Source of the DNA: G965237725 sp965237725
GTDB taxonomy: Bacteria > Pseudomonadota > Gammaproteobacteria > Arenicellales > Poriferihabitantaceae
Assembly: GCA_965237725.1 (NCBI GenBank)
Contig: OZ250151.1
Span: 1,116,001 to 1,180,000 of the forward strand
Direction: 5' to 3'
DNA: 64,000 nucleotides
Shown piece by piece: positions 26,955 to 35,700 of this stretch; position 1 is the first letter of the stretch, and every line of letters begins with the position of its first letter. The notes beneath the pieces were generated by a model. It was not told the DNA's origin, searched no databases, and saw nothing but the letters and a program-made list of their open reading frames with translations. Position numbers and translations under genes: made by a program.

Positions 26955-27385
26955 GTGATTATTCCGGGTAATTTATTTTATTGGTGCTGAATCTATTCTC
27001 AGCATACGGTGGCTAGACATCACCGCCATCCACTAGTTCATTGTAAACCAACAGCAAGCTGATCTACACCGATAATATGTTTCTATGGAATTATCATTTA
27101 TAAAAATTTTTGCGGATGGATTCCGGATAGGCTTCCAGCCTTCCGGAATGACGGGTGTGAGGAAATTCAGGATGACAGCGCTACCGTCGTCTATGAACCT
27201 ATGCCGTCATTCTGAACGAAGTGAAGAATCCACTCATCTATGGCCTGCAAAGGAATCTCAGTGTTTGAATATGGATCCTTTCCTTTCCTTCACTACGTTC
27301 AGGACGACGCACTACGTTCAGGACGACGCGCTGTGCTCAGGATGACGGTTATGTAGTACCCAGCCTTCACTCTGCTCAGGAAAAT
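26955..27385. repeat. Gap with interspersed hairpin repeats (repeat cluster 1)
   Basis: This 431-base gap has no credible gene. From 27114 to 27155 it carries a hairpin element of the form GGATTCCGGATAGGC-loop-GCCTTCCGGAATGACGG. At 27204-27232 is CGTCATTCTGAACGAAGTGA followed by AGAATCC, and from about 27272 to 27349 come inverted copies (GGATCC, CACTACGTTCAGGACGACGC twice, then CTGTGCTCAGGATGACGG). The same vocabulary recurs in the gaps near 35.5, 45.7 and 62.8 kb. Short open frames here are by-products of the repeats. Confidence 0.85.
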
Positions 27386-29008
27386 TCAGACCTTCTCAGC
27401 CTCTTCCCGTAACTTGAATTTCTGGACTTTTCCAGTTGAAGTTTTTGGCAACTCACAAAACACCACATGCCTGGGCACCTTGAAGTGAGCCATGTTGTCC
27501 CGGCAGTAATCAATCACCTGCTGGGTGGTTAGTTCAGCACCAGGTGCCAGTCCCACAAATGCACAAGGGGTCTCCCCCCATTTGTCATCCTGTTTCGCTA
27601 CTACCGCCGCTTCCATAATATCCGGATGACTGTACAGGCAATTCTCGATTTCGATTGAAGAAATATTTTCACCACCGGAAATAATAATATCCTTGGACCG
27701 ATCCTTTAGCTGAATATAATTATCTTCATGCATCACTCCAAGATCTCCGGAGTGGAACCAGCCCCCGGCGAATGCTTCGACCGTAGCTTCGGCATTGCCA
27801 AGATAACCTTTCATCACGATATTACCCTGAAACATGGTTTCCCCCATTTCAGCGCCATCAGGTTTAACCAGAGCCATGGATTTGGGGTCCATTATTTCCA
27901 GACCATCGAGGACATGGTAATTCACCCCCTGACGGGAGTTTTTATCGGCCTTTTCCTGACCCGATAATTCGTCCCACTTGTTCTGCCATGAACATATCAC
28001 CGCTGGTCCATAGGTTTCAGTTAATCCATAGACATGGGTAACGCGGAAACCACGCGCCTCCATGGCTTCCAGAACCGATGCCGGCGGCGGCGCGGCGGCG
28101 GTCATCATATTCACCTGATGGTCAAATTCCCGGCGTTCATCTTCAGCTGCGTTAATTACCATGCCCATAATGATCGGCGCGCCACAAAAATGGGTCACCT
28201 TATAGTCTGCAATGGCATCATAAATATTTTTTGAATTGATATTGCGCAGACAAATACTGGTGCCGCCGATGGCAGCCAGAGTCCAGGGGAAACACCAACC
28301 GTTGCAATGGAACATGGGCAGGGTCCACAAATAAACTGGATGATGGGGCATCTCCCATCCCACCGCATTGCTCATGGCATTTAAATGTGCACCACGGTGA
28401 TGATAAACCACGCCCTTGGGCTTCCCTGTCGTACCCGAAGTATAGTTCAATGAAATGGCATCCCATTCATCATCGGGCCAATGCCATGGTTCATCTGCAT
28501 TTCCACTTTCCAGGAATGTACTATAACTGGTGGTGCCAAGAGCGAGATCAAAACCTTCAGCTTCAATTTCTATTACCGTAATCTTTTGCTCCACCGAATC
28601 CAACGCCTCTCGAGCCACAGCTGCAAATTCAGAATCAACCAGTAGTACCCTGGCCCGACCATGCTCCAGAATATAGGCGATGGTTGCCGCATCCAGCCGA
28701 GTATTAATTGCATTTAATACGGCCCCAGACATGGGTACACCGAAGTGTGCCTCATAGCAGGCCAGGGAATTGGGCGCGATAATGGCAACGGTTTGATTTT
28801 TACCTATACCCAGTTTTTGTAAGGCAGAGGCCAATTGGCGGCATCGCATATCCACTTCCCGCCAGGTCTTGGTTGTTTCTCCATCAACTACTGCAAGGCT
28901 ATGCGGATATACTTTGGACGCACGCTGGAGAAAACTAAGCGGGGTGAGTGGGGAATAATTGGCTTCACACTTATCTAAACCGGTTTCATACAGATTTTGA
29001 TTTTTCAT
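27386..29008 (-). CDS. Acyl-CoA synthetase (AMP-forming), possibly methylmercaptopropionate-CoA ligase type
   Basis: A 540-residue member of the AMP-binding superfamily. The P-loop-like motif NYTSGTTGKPKGVVYHHRGA lies near residue 189, the A5 motif YGLTETYGP near residue 331, the GWFHSGDLGVM motif near residue 425 and the C-terminal catalytic lysine motif TSTGKVQKFKLRE near residue 524. It activates a carboxylic acid as an acyl-adenylate and transfers it to CoA. The N-terminal style (SPLTPLSFLQRASKVYPH) is shared by medium-chain acyl-CoA ligases that include DmdB of DMSP demethylation, but I cannot separate DmdB from related fatty acid ligases by eye. It is divergent from a CoA-binding protein gene and metY. 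Confidence 0.88.
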   Translation of the reverse strand: MKNQNLYETGLDKCEANYSPLTPLSFLQRASKVYPHSLAVVDGETTKTWREVDMRCRQLASALQKLGIGKNQTVAIIAPNSLACYEAHFGVPMSGAVLNAINTRLDAATIAYILEHGRARVLLVDSEFAAVAREALDSVEQKITVIEIEAEGFDLALGTTSYSTFLESGNADEPWHWPDDEWDAISLNYTSGTTGKPKGVVYHHRGAHLNAMSNAVGWEMPHHPVYLWTLPMFHCNGWCFPWTLAAIGGTSICLRNINSKNIYDAIADYKVTHFCGAPIIMGMVINAAEDERREFDHQVNMMTAAAPPPASVLEAMEARGFRVTHVYGLTETYGPAVICSWQNKWDELSGQEKADKNSRQGVNYHVLDGLEIMDPKSMALVKPDGAEMGETMFQGNIVMKGYLGNAEATVEAFAGGWFHSGDLGVMHEDNYIQLKDRSKDIIISGGENISSIEIENCLYSHPDIMEAAVVAKQDDKWGETPCAFVGLAPGAELTTQQVIDYCRDNMAHFKVPRHVVFCELPKTSTGKVQKFKLREEAEKV

Positions 29009-29081
29009 AAAATTGTTTTGCCTACACGGTAGTCAAAGCATTGGAATTACATTAGATTAAACGTTAACTAAATTTATCACA

Positions 29082-29561
29082 ATGACAAGCATGCCCGACA
29101 CAAATACATTACGCCGAATACTATCGGAAAATAATACGGTAGCAATCGTTGGTCTTTCTGATAAATGGCATCGACCCAGTTACTTCGTTGGAAAATATCT
29201 GCTCGATCATGGCTACAACGTCATTCCGGTGAATCCCAATAGTGACGAAATTCTGGGAATGAAAAGTTATCCCGACCTGGCATCAATTCCTGATCCTGTA
29301 GACATTGTTGATTTATTTCAGCGCGCGGAAACTACCCCCGGTTATTCACAACAGGCCATTGATATCGGCGCTAAAGTGGTTTGGCTGCAACTGGGACTTG
29401 AAAATGATGAAGCCAAACAAATAACCGAGAAGGCAGGTCTGGAATATGTACAAAATAAATGTGTGAAAATTGAACATGGCAGAATTTTTGGTGGATTAAA
29501 TTTTATGGGTGTAGATACCAAGATTATTTCTTCCCGTCGACTTAAAACCATAGCCAACTAA
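29082..29561 (+). CDS. CoA-binding domain protein (COG1832 type)
   Basis: A 159-residue single-domain Rossmann-like protein of the YccU/COG1832 group. The CoA-binding loop is VAIVGLSDKWHRPSYFVGKY (21-40) and the family motif YNVIPVNPNSDEILGMKSYP follows. The pattern ends with VVWLQLGLEN and KCVKIEH. The family binds CoA or acyl-CoA in vitro; no reaction is established. An internal ATG three codons in (29091) is an equally possible start. The gene is followed after 13 bases by metY, suggesting co-transcription, and its promoter must lie in the short gap shared with the acyl-CoA ligase gene. Confidence 0.85.
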   Translation: MTSMPDTNTLRRILSENNTVAIVGLSDKWHRPSYFVGKYLLDHGYNVIPVNPNSDEILGMKSYPDLASIPDPVDIVDLFQRAETTPGYSQQAIDIGAKVVWLQLGLENDEAKQITEKAGLEYVQNKCVKIEHGRIFGGLNFMGVDTKIISSRRLKTIAN

Positions 29562-29574
29562 GCGAGTTGTTATT

Positions 29575-30861
29575 ATGACTGATCACCAATATGAATTTGA
29601 TACGCTGTGTTTACACGCAGGGACCCAGCCCGATCCCGCCACGGGTGCCCGGGCAACGCCAATCTATCAAACGGCATCTTATGTGTTCGACGACACCGAT
29701 CATGCTGCAAGCCTTTTTAATTTACAGACATTCGGTAATGTTTATACCCGATTAATGAATCCCACTACGGCCATGTTTGAAGAGCGTATGGCTGCATTGG
29801 AAGGCGGTCGTTCCGCCGTAGCTGCCAGCACGGGTATGGCGGCACAGATGACCGCCCTGCTGACCATACTCAAACAAGGAGATGAAATTGTTTCAGCCAA
29901 CACATTATACGGTGGCACGGTTACCCAATTTGCCATGACCTTTAAACGCATGGGGATAAAAACGATTTTTGTGGATCCCGATGATCCCAAAAATTTTGCG
30001 GACGCCATTACCGATAAAACCCGAGTGGTTTATGGAGAAACCATTGGCAATCCAAACAACAATGTGTTGGATCTGCAGGCCATTGCGGATATCGCCCACC
30101 AACACGATATTCCTTTTGTGGTAGATAACACCTTCGCCTCACCCTATCTGTGTCGTCCCATGGAATTTGGCGCCGACATAGTCGTACATTCGGCAACCAA
30201 GTTTATCTGCGGCCATGGTACCTCCATGGGAGGCATTGTGGTGGAGTCGGGGAAATTCAATTGGGGTAATGGCAAATTCCCCGACGTGACCGAACCTTCC
30301 GAGGGCTATCACGGGGTCAAATTCTGGGAAACCTTTGGCGACTTTGCCTACACCATGAAAGTTCGATGCGAAACTCTGCGCACCCTGGGACCGGTGATCA
30401 GTCCGTTTAATTCGTTCATGATGCTCCAGGGTCTGGAAACCCTGCCCATTCGCATGCAACGCCATGTGGAAAATGCGGTAGCAGTGTCCGAGTTTCTGAA
30501 AAAACATAAATCAGTCTCCTGGGTTAAATACGCCGGCGATCCGGACAACCCCTATCACAGCCTGAGTCAAAAGTACCTGCCCAGCGGCGCAGGCTCGATT
30601 TTGACTTTTGGCATCAAGGGTGGCCAAAAAGCCGGGGCGACCTTTATTGAAAGCGTGGAATTTTTAAGTCACCTGGCCAATGTCGGCGACGCTAAAACCC
30701 TGGTTATCCATCCGGCATCAACCACCCACCGTCAGCTCAACGAAGAAGAACAAATTAAAGCCGGCATCAGCCCGGATATGATTCGAATCTCTGTGGGCAT
30801 CGAAAGTATTGGCGATATATTGTGGGATATCGATCAAGCCCTCGCTGCTTCCCAGAAATAA
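29575..30861 (+). CDS. metY: O-acetylhomoserine sulfhydrylase (O-acetylhomoserine aminocarboxypropyltransferase)
   Basis: A 428-residue PLP enzyme of the Cys/Met metabolism family. The length and the FDTLCLHAGTQPDPATGARA opening are those of MetY. The PLP lysine is in VVHSATKFICGHGTSMGG near residue 207, and the C-terminus has the LVIHPASTTHRQL motif. MetY combines O-acetylhomoserine with sulfide (or methanethiol) to give homocysteine (or methionine). The window also encodes a MetZ-type enzyme at 45851, so two routes of homocysteine synthesis are available. It lies 13 bases after the CoA-binding protein gene. Confidence 0.93.
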   Translation: MTDHQYEFDTLCLHAGTQPDPATGARATPIYQTASYVFDDTDHAASLFNLQTFGNVYTRLMNPTTAMFEERMAALEGGRSAVAASTGMAAQMTALLTILKQGDEIVSANTLYGGTVTQFAMTFKRMGIKTIFVDPDDPKNFADAITDKTRVVYGETIGNPNNNVLDLQAIADIAHQHDIPFVVDNTFASPYLCRPMEFGADIVVHSATKFICGHGTSMGGIVVESGKFNWGNGKFPDVTEPSEGYHGVKFWETFGDFAYTMKVRCETLRTLGPVISPFNSFMMLQGLETLPIRMQRHVENAVAVSEFLKKHKSVSWVKYAGDPDNPYHSLSQKYLPSGAGSILTFGIKGGQKAGATFIESVEFLSHLANVGDAKTLVIHPASTTHRQLNEEEQIKAGISPDMIRISVGIESIGDILWDIDQALAASQK

Positions 30862-30909
30862 TCCAGAAGCGGCGATGCCTTTGTCAATATCTATGGGTAT
30901 TAATCTGCT

Positions 30910-31317
30910 TTAAATTAAATCCAGGGGAACGGGTTTCCTGTTTTTATCGATGGAAACATAGGTATAGGTCGCTTCGGTGACCTTTAAATGCTCTTCTTTT
31001 GAAAACTTGCGTCGCACCCAGGTTTCAATATGGATCGAAATTGATGTGGTTCCAGTCTTTAGGCTTTCGCAATAGCAACTGACCTGATCGCCAATAAAAA
31101 TGGGCAGATGAAAAGTCATGCCCTCCACTGCCACCGTCACCAGCCTGCCTCTGACAATATAGCTTGCATAAATTGCGCCGGCGAGATCCATTTGAGACAT
31201 GATCCAGCCACCAAAGATATCACCACTGGGATTGGCATCTGCGGGCATGGCCACGGTACGCAGGGACAGCGTCTTGTCCTTGGGTAACGTGGGGAATTTG
31301 GATGTTTTTTCAGCCAT
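30910..31317 (-). CDS. Acyl-CoA thioesterase, hotdog fold (YciA-like)
   Basis: A 135-residue single hotdog-fold protein. The conserved motif TVAMPADANPSGDIFGGWIM (16-35) and the following DLAGAIYAS contain the Asn, Gly and Asp positions typical of YciA-type thioesterases, which hydrolyse a broad range of acyl-CoAs in the cytosol. It is 34 bases downstream of the deoxynucleoside kinase gene on the same strand. Confidence 0.9.
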   Translation of the reverse strand: MAEKTSKFPTLPKDKTLSLRTVAMPADANPSGDIFGGWIMSQMDLAGAIYASYIVRGRLVTVAVEGMTFHLPIFIGDQVSCYCESLKTGTTSISIHIETWVRRKFSKEEHLKVTEATYTYVSIDKNRKPVPLDLI

Positions 31318-31351
31318 ATATTTAGAGCTCTAAAATTTAAATCCTTTATGT

Positions 31352-31993
31352 TTATAGAATGGGATTAAAGTAATGGCGGCCCGAAGTAATATTGTTGACT
31401 TCCTGCAACAGTAATTCATAGTGCTCATCGTTATTAAGAAAATTCAGATTCTCTGCATTGACCATTAATAATGCCGAGTCGTGGTAGCCCAGAAAATATC
31501 GGGTGTAGGCGTCAGACAATTGTTCCAGATAGTCACGCTCCATATTGCGTTCGAATAACACCCCTCTTTTTCTGATCCGACTAACCAGCACGTCGGTTGG
31601 GGCCTGGAGATAAATCACCAGGTCGGGCGCGGTTACTTCTGTGGCCAGGTGCTGATAGATTTGCTCATAAAGATAGAGTTCATCTTCGTCGAGGTTAATC
31701 CTGGCAAAAAGAGGATCCTTGTCGAGCATAAAATCTGCTACCCGAATGGGGGTAAACAAATCACCCTGACGCACATCCTTTAACTGCTTCACCCGCTGAA
31801 ACAAAAAGTACAGCTGGGTTTGCAGGGCAAATTGTTCCCGGGATTTATAGAATCGCTCCAGGAATGGGTTTTCTGCTGGCTGCTCAAGCATCAAAGCGGC
31901 GCCCAATGACGCTGCAATTCGCCGTGCCAGTGTGGTTTTACCCACACCAATGGGGCCTTCAACCACAATGTATTTCTTATTCGTAATTTTCAA
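31352..31993 (-). CDS. Deoxynucleoside kinase (deoxyadenosine/deoxyguanosine kinase type)
   Basis: A 213-residue P-loop kinase with VVEGPIGVGKTTLARRIA (10-27), the LMLEQPAENPFLERFY motif carrying the catalytic Glu, and a LID region with RIRKRGVLFER near residue 138. It phosphorylates deoxynucleosides for salvage into dNTPs. The length matches bacterial dGK/dAK proteins. A member of this family occurs in many gammaproteobacteria near folate and pantothenate genes, but none of those is visible here. Substrate preference cannot be settled from motifs alone. Confidence 0.88.
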   Translation of the reverse strand: MKITNKKYIVVEGPIGVGKTTLARRIAASLGAALMLEQPAENPFLERFYKSREQFALQTQLYFLFQRVKQLKDVRQGDLFTPIRVADFMLDKDPLFARINLDEDELYLYEQIYQHLATEVTAPDLVIYLQAPTDVLVSRIRKRGVLFERNMERDYLEQLSDAYTRYFLGYHDSALLMVNAENLNFLNNDEHYELLLQEVNNITSGRHYFNPIL

Positions 31994-32108
31994 TCGCTTT
32001 GTTTACTTCTTGTCTGCCAACTCCGTATACTCTCATGCTTTATCCAATCTGCCAATTAAATACTCCAATTTCGGCAATTTAATGGCGGCAATTTAAGACA
32101 CCCAAATT

Positions 32109-32672
32109 ATGAAACTCCTGTTCGATCTGTTCCCGCTGCTGGTATTTTTTGGCGCATTCAAACTTTATGATATTTATACTGCCACGGCTCTGGCCATAGT
32201 AGCGACGTTTATTCAGATTGGTGTGTTCTGGTTCAAAAACCGCCGATTCGAAATAGCCCATATAGTTACTTTGGTGGTCATAACCCTGTTTGGTGGTCTA
32301 ACCATCCTGCTGAAAGATGACGTTTTTATTAAATGGAAACCAACCGTTGTCAACTGGCTTTTTGCCGGAGTGATTATATCTATGCTGGTTTTCGCCAAAA
32401 AATCCGCCCTGGAATATGTCATGGGCAAACAGATTTCTTTGCCCGACCACGTGTGGCGAGGTCTGAACTGGGCCTGGGCCGTATTCTTTATTGCCCTCGG
32501 CGCACTCAACCTATACGTCGCTTTTTACTATGACCTGAGCGCTGACCCTGAAACACGGACCGCAACCTGGGTCAATTTTAAGGTATTTGGGTTGCTGGGC
32601 CTGACCCTGGTATTTGCCATTGGTCAAATGGTTTTCATATCCAAACATATCGAAATGAAAGAGGAAAATTAA
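32109..32672 (+). CDS. yciB: Intracellular septation protein A homologue (inner membrane protein YciB/IspZ)
   Basis: A 187-residue membrane protein with five predicted segments, starting MKLLFDLFPLLVFFGAFKLY, which is the diagnostic YciB opening. The signature LPDHVWRGLNWAWAVFFIAL occurs near residue 117. YciB takes part in cell-envelope maintenance and septation in enterobacteria. The stop codon overlaps the next gene's start in a TAATG arrangement, so yciB and the YciI-like gene are translationally coupled, a gene pairing that is common in proteobacteria. Confidence 0.92.
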   Translation: MKLLFDLFPLLVFFGAFKLYDIYTATALAIVATFIQIGVFWFKNRRFEIAHIVTLVVITLFGGLTILLKDDVFIKWKPTVVNWLFAGVIISMLVFAKKSALEYVMGKQISLPDHVWRGLNWAWAVFFIALGALNLYVAFYYDLSADPETRTATWVNFKVFGLLGLTLVFAIGQMVFISKHIEMKEEN

Positions 32673-32971
32673 TGTACTACAGCATTTACGCCCAGGACGT
32701 TGAAAATAGTTTGCAGGATCGACTTGCCGCCCGGCCCGACCACGTAGAAAGATTAAAACAACTGGTCAACCAGGGACGACTTCTGGTGGCCGGGCCCAAT
32801 CCCGCAATCGACAGCGAAGAACCAGGGCCTGCGGGTTTTAGCGGCAGTCTGATCATAGCCGAGTTTGATTCCCTCGAAGACGCCCAGAGCTGGGCTGATG
32901 CCGATCCTTATATCGCAGCGGGCGTGTATGGCAGCGTTGAAGTTAAGCCTTTTAAAAACGTTCTACCCTGA
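32672..32971 (+). CDS. yciI: YciI family protein
   Basis: A 99-residue protein of the ferredoxin-like YciI/YCII family, opening MYYSIYAQDVENSLQDRLAA and containing LVAGPNPAIDS and the WADADPYIAAGVY motif. The conserved His of the family is present as RPDHVERL. No enzymatic role is firmly established. It overlaps yciB by one base at its start and converges on a methyltransferase gene 4 bases after its stop. Confidence 0.9.
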   Translation: MYYSIYAQDVENSLQDRLAARPDHVERLKQLVNQGRLLVAGPNPAIDSEEPGPAGFSGSLIIAEFDSLEDAQSWADADPYIAAGVYGSVEVKPFKNVLP

Positions 32972-32975
32972 AATA

Positions 32976-33758
32976 TCACTCCTTTTTATATCCGCGCAAA
33001 TGGGTGGGCCGCAGCGCTCCAACTGCCGCTGAATCGCGAAATGCCTCGCGTACTTTCACCCAGTGCTGATATACCTCCAGATCCACAATTTCCAGGATTT
33101 TTTCTCGCAATGGTCCCTGAAGCTGCTCGTATTCCATTGCAGCCATAGCCGCATACCAGGCATTTCGATCCACTGTGGACACCTTTTCAAATCCGGCATT
33201 TTCCATTGCCAATGCCGTTTCCACTGCTGTAGAAATCTTAAAATCCAGATGACTTAATTCCCGGACTCGAGCCCACTCCTGGGTTTCATACGCACCCTCC
33301 CCCACCAGCCAGTCGCTTGCGGCAAATACACCCCCGGGTTTCAGGACTCTGAGAGCTTCTTTGAATATCGCGTCCTTGTCTGGGATATGGATCATGGAAT
33401 CCTTGCTGAACACAAGGTCAAATGTCTGATCCGCAAAATCTAAGGACCCGGGCTCAACCAGAATAACATCGACCTTGTCTGACAAACCCTTTTTATCTAC
33501 CAGCTTTTGTGTGTGCTCAATTAGCTGGGGCTCGACGTCGATGCCAACGATTTTTGCGGTTTCAAAATCCAGACCCAGGACCACTTCAGCCCCGCCGGTT
33601 CCACAACCAATATCCAGCACAGTCTTGTTATTCAGATCAATATCTTTGACAATGGCTTTAACTTCATCGGCGCCACCGGGAGAAAGAAAGCCTTCACCCC
33701 ACAATATTTCCAGTCGCGCCGTGAACTCGTCGGGATACTGAATTTTGTCATCGCTCAT
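32976..33758 (-). CDS. SAM-dependent methyltransferase resembling phosphoethanolamine N-methyltransferases
   Basis: A 260-residue class I methyltransferase. The SAM loop is TVLDIGCGTGGAEVVLGLDF (45-64). The motifs WGEGFLSPGG near residue 19, FDLVFSKDSMIHIPDK near residue 113, and FKEALRVLKPGGVFAASDWL resemble phosphoethanolamine or glycine/sarcosine-type N-methyltransferases, where an S-R/K-D-x-x-x-H-I-x-D-K segment is typical. Substrate is therefore likely a small amine, but the call is by resemblance. It is divergent from the type III glutamine synthetase gene. The C-terminus is about 60 residues longer than the minimal methyltransferase fold. Confidence 0.82.
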   Translation of the reverse strand: MSDDKIQYPDEFTARLEILWGEGFLSPGGADEVKAIVKDIDLNNKTVLDIGCGTGGAEVVLGLDFETAKIVGIDVEPQLIEHTQKLVDKKGLSDKVDVILVEPGSLDFADQTFDLVFSKDSMIHIPDKDAIFKEALRVLKPGGVFAASDWLVGEGAYETQEWARVRELSHLDFKISTAVETALAMENAGFEKVSTVDRNAWYAAMAAMEYEQLQGPLREKILEIVDLEVYQHWVKVREAFRDSAAVGALRPTHLRGYKKE

Positions 33759-33866
33759 GGTTCAAGTTGCCTGCTGATCACTTCACTCCCACTATATCAA
33801 CCTGACAAAGGTGCTGCAATTGGAATGAGGGTAAAAATAATCCGCTCTGGCATACCTCAACCTGTC

Positions 33867-33884
33867 AATTTTAAGGGTTATAAT
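33867..33884 (+). promoter_or_regulatory. Possible sigma-70 -10 region for the glutamine synthetase gene
   Basis: A perfect TATAAT lies at 33879-33884, preceded by G-rich TAAGGG. The -35 position has no good match (roughly TCAACC or CTGTCA). Distance to the GAGG-preceded ATG at 33920 is about 35 bases. Promoter strength is uncertain. Confidence 0.35.
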
Positions 33885-33919
33885 TTCTGGCCAAATATGA
33901 ATCCGTGGATGAGGTAGTA

Positions 33920-35380
33920 ATGGCTAAAAAAGATAATGCGTCTGACCGAGAAATTAGATTTGGTGTACCCGATGGTTTCGAAGCAGATAAAACCAAAGTT
34001 GCCGCGGTCAAGAAAAAACTGACCGACGCCGGGGTTCGATCCTGTTTTGCCACCTTTGTAGATGTCCATGGCGTACCCAAGGCCAAAGCAACACCCATTC
34101 AGGCATTTGAGAAAATGTGCAACGGACAGGAGCTATACACCGTGGGCGCCAATGAAGGACTCGGCCTGGCGGGGCCTCATGAAGACGAATGCGCGACCAT
34201 CCCTGACCTCGATTCCATGGTGATCCTGCCCTGGGACAACACCCAGGCCTGGTTTAATGCAGATCTTTATTATCATGGCGCTCCCTATGCAAATGATCCC
34301 AGGGGAATTCTGCGCCGGGTCATGAAAAAAGCAGAATCAATGGGCCTGAGATTCAATCTTGGCATCGAGCCTGAATTGTATGTTCTGAAACAGAACGACG
34401 AGGGAAAATACGTTCCCATTACTCAGACCAATTTCAAAGGTCCCAATGCCTGTTATGATGTCAATCTGACCACAGAGTCCATGACATTTCTCGGCCCCAT
34501 GACCGAGTACATGGGCGATCTAGGATGGGGTTTGTTTTCATTTGATCAGGAATGCGGCCGCGGGCAGCACGAATTGGATTTTAACTACGCTGATGCCCTG
34601 ACCATGGCGGACCGATTTGGTTTTCTGCGCTTCATGGCCAAAAAGGTCGCGCAGTCCATTGGTGCGGTCGTAACCTATATGCCCAAACCTTTCGCTGATG
34701 ATTTTCGCAGCGGTGCCCATTTCAATATGTCTTTGGCGGATATCGAAACCGGAGAAAACCTGTTCACCCTTGGTTCTGGCCAGAGTAAGGGCAAGAGCAA
34801 GGGCCAGAAACTTTCCGCGGTCCACGATGTACCCATGTCTGATCTTGCCTATCATTTCACCGCGGGAATCTTAAATCACGCTGCAAGCTTAACCGCAGTG
34901 ACCTGCCCGACCTATAACTCTTATCAGGGTCTGCTCGCCCAGGGTGATCTTGCGGACTTTTCCTGGGCGCCGGTGCTGGTTGTATGGGGCAAGAACAATC
35001 GTTCTGCGATGTTACGCTTTCCACTCAATCGCTATTGTCTTGAAAACCGCGCAGTAGATATGTCGTGTAATCCTTATCTATGTGCTGCATTCCATCTTGC
35101 CGCAGGCCTCGAGGGTATTGAACAAAAAGCCGATCCGGGCGCGCCAATTAACAAAGACGTTTATCGAATGCGCCGGCGTGACCTAAAAGAAGCCGGGATT
35201 GAAACATTACCGCCCACCTTGCTTCATGCATTGGACGCTTTTGAAAATGATTCTTTGGTGGATGACGTATTCGGTAGTGAATTCAAAGAAATTTATATGA
35301 CCCAAAAACTTCGGGAATGGGATAAGTCTTTTTTTCAGGTCTCCGACGAACAACGGGAGGATATGCTGACTTATTTGTAG
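33920..35380 (+). CDS. Type III glutamate-ammonia ligase family (GlnT-like glutamine synthetase)
   Basis: I place the start at the ATG at 33920 (GAGG at 33911-33914); a GTG at 33905 would add five residues. The 486-residue protein belongs to the GlnA fold but to the shorter, variant group annotated as type III glutamate-ammonia ligase. Visible motifs are CFATFVDVHGVPKAK, the metal-site segment NLGIEPELYVL, SFDQECGRGQHELDF and RSGAHFNMS. The adenylylation Tyr motif of classical GlnA is not evident. Relatives include gamma-glutamylmethylamide synthetase, so the amine substrate could be ammonia or a methylated amine; the divergent amine-type methyltransferase next door makes the latter worth considering. 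Confidence 0.85.
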   Translation: MAKKDNASDREIRFGVPDGFEADKTKVAAVKKKLTDAGVRSCFATFVDVHGVPKAKATPIQAFEKMCNGQELYTVGANEGLGLAGPHEDECATIPDLDSMVILPWDNTQAWFNADLYYHGAPYANDPRGILRRVMKKAESMGLRFNLGIEPELYVLKQNDEGKYVPITQTNFKGPNACYDVNLTTESMTFLGPMTEYMGDLGWGLFSFDQECGRGQHELDFNYADALTMADRFGFLRFMAKKVAQSIGAVVTYMPKPFADDFRSGAHFNMSLADIETGENLFTLGSGQSKGKSKGQKLSAVHDVPMSDLAYHFTAGILNHAASLTAVTCPTYNSYQGLLAQGDLADFSWAPVLVVWGKNNRSAMLRFPLNRYCLENRAVDMSCNPYLCAAFHLAAGLEGIEQKADPGAPINKDVYRMRRRDLKEAGIETLPPTLLHALDAFENDSLVDDVFGSEFKEIYMTQKLREWDKSFFQVSDEQREDMLTYL

Positions 35381-35700
35381 TCTAAGTCTTGGATGGGTCC
35401 TTGTTTGTTGTGGATCCCGGATAAGTGCTTTGCACTTTCCGGGAAGACGGCTGCTTGATTCTTTTGTGCCGTCATCCCGGAAAATTCTGCCGGGAGCAGA
35501 ATTTCGCGTAGCCCCAACGGGGTGAGTATCAGGGATGATACGAACAATTTCAAATAATTGCCCAGGATCCATATTAACTGGATTCTTTCCTTCACTACGT
35601 TCAGGACGACGCACTGCGTTCAGAATGACGGCGTTGTAGAATTATTCACCGTCATCCTGAACGCAGTGAAGGATCCATTTTTAAACAAAGAGCGACTGGC
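35381..35700. repeat. Gap with interspersed hairpin repeats (repeat cluster 2)
   Basis: The 320 bases between the glutamine synthetase and dnaQ genes (convergent) contain no gene. A hairpin element of the form GGATCCCGGATAAGTGC-loop-GCACTTTCCGGGAAGACGG lies at about 35413-35450. A second one (CGTCATCCCGGAAAATTCTGC, then GCAGAATTT) lies at about 35469-35506. From 35581 onward come CACTACGTTCAGGACGACGC, then GCGTTCAGAATGACGG and the inverted CGTCATCCTGAACGCAGTGA with AGGATCC at 35651-35677. These match clusters 1, 3 and 4. Confidence 0.85.

Noticed and set aside
27085..27345. Open frame of 86 codons on the plus strand
   Set aside because: It is composed of the interspersed repeats (the CRHSERSEES-type translation is a known artefact of such repeats) and has no ribosome-binding site or recognisable domain.
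33841..33870. Sigma-54 promoter upstream of the glutamine synthetase gene (TGGCAT)
   Set aside because: There is no GC dinucleotide at the required -12 spacing.
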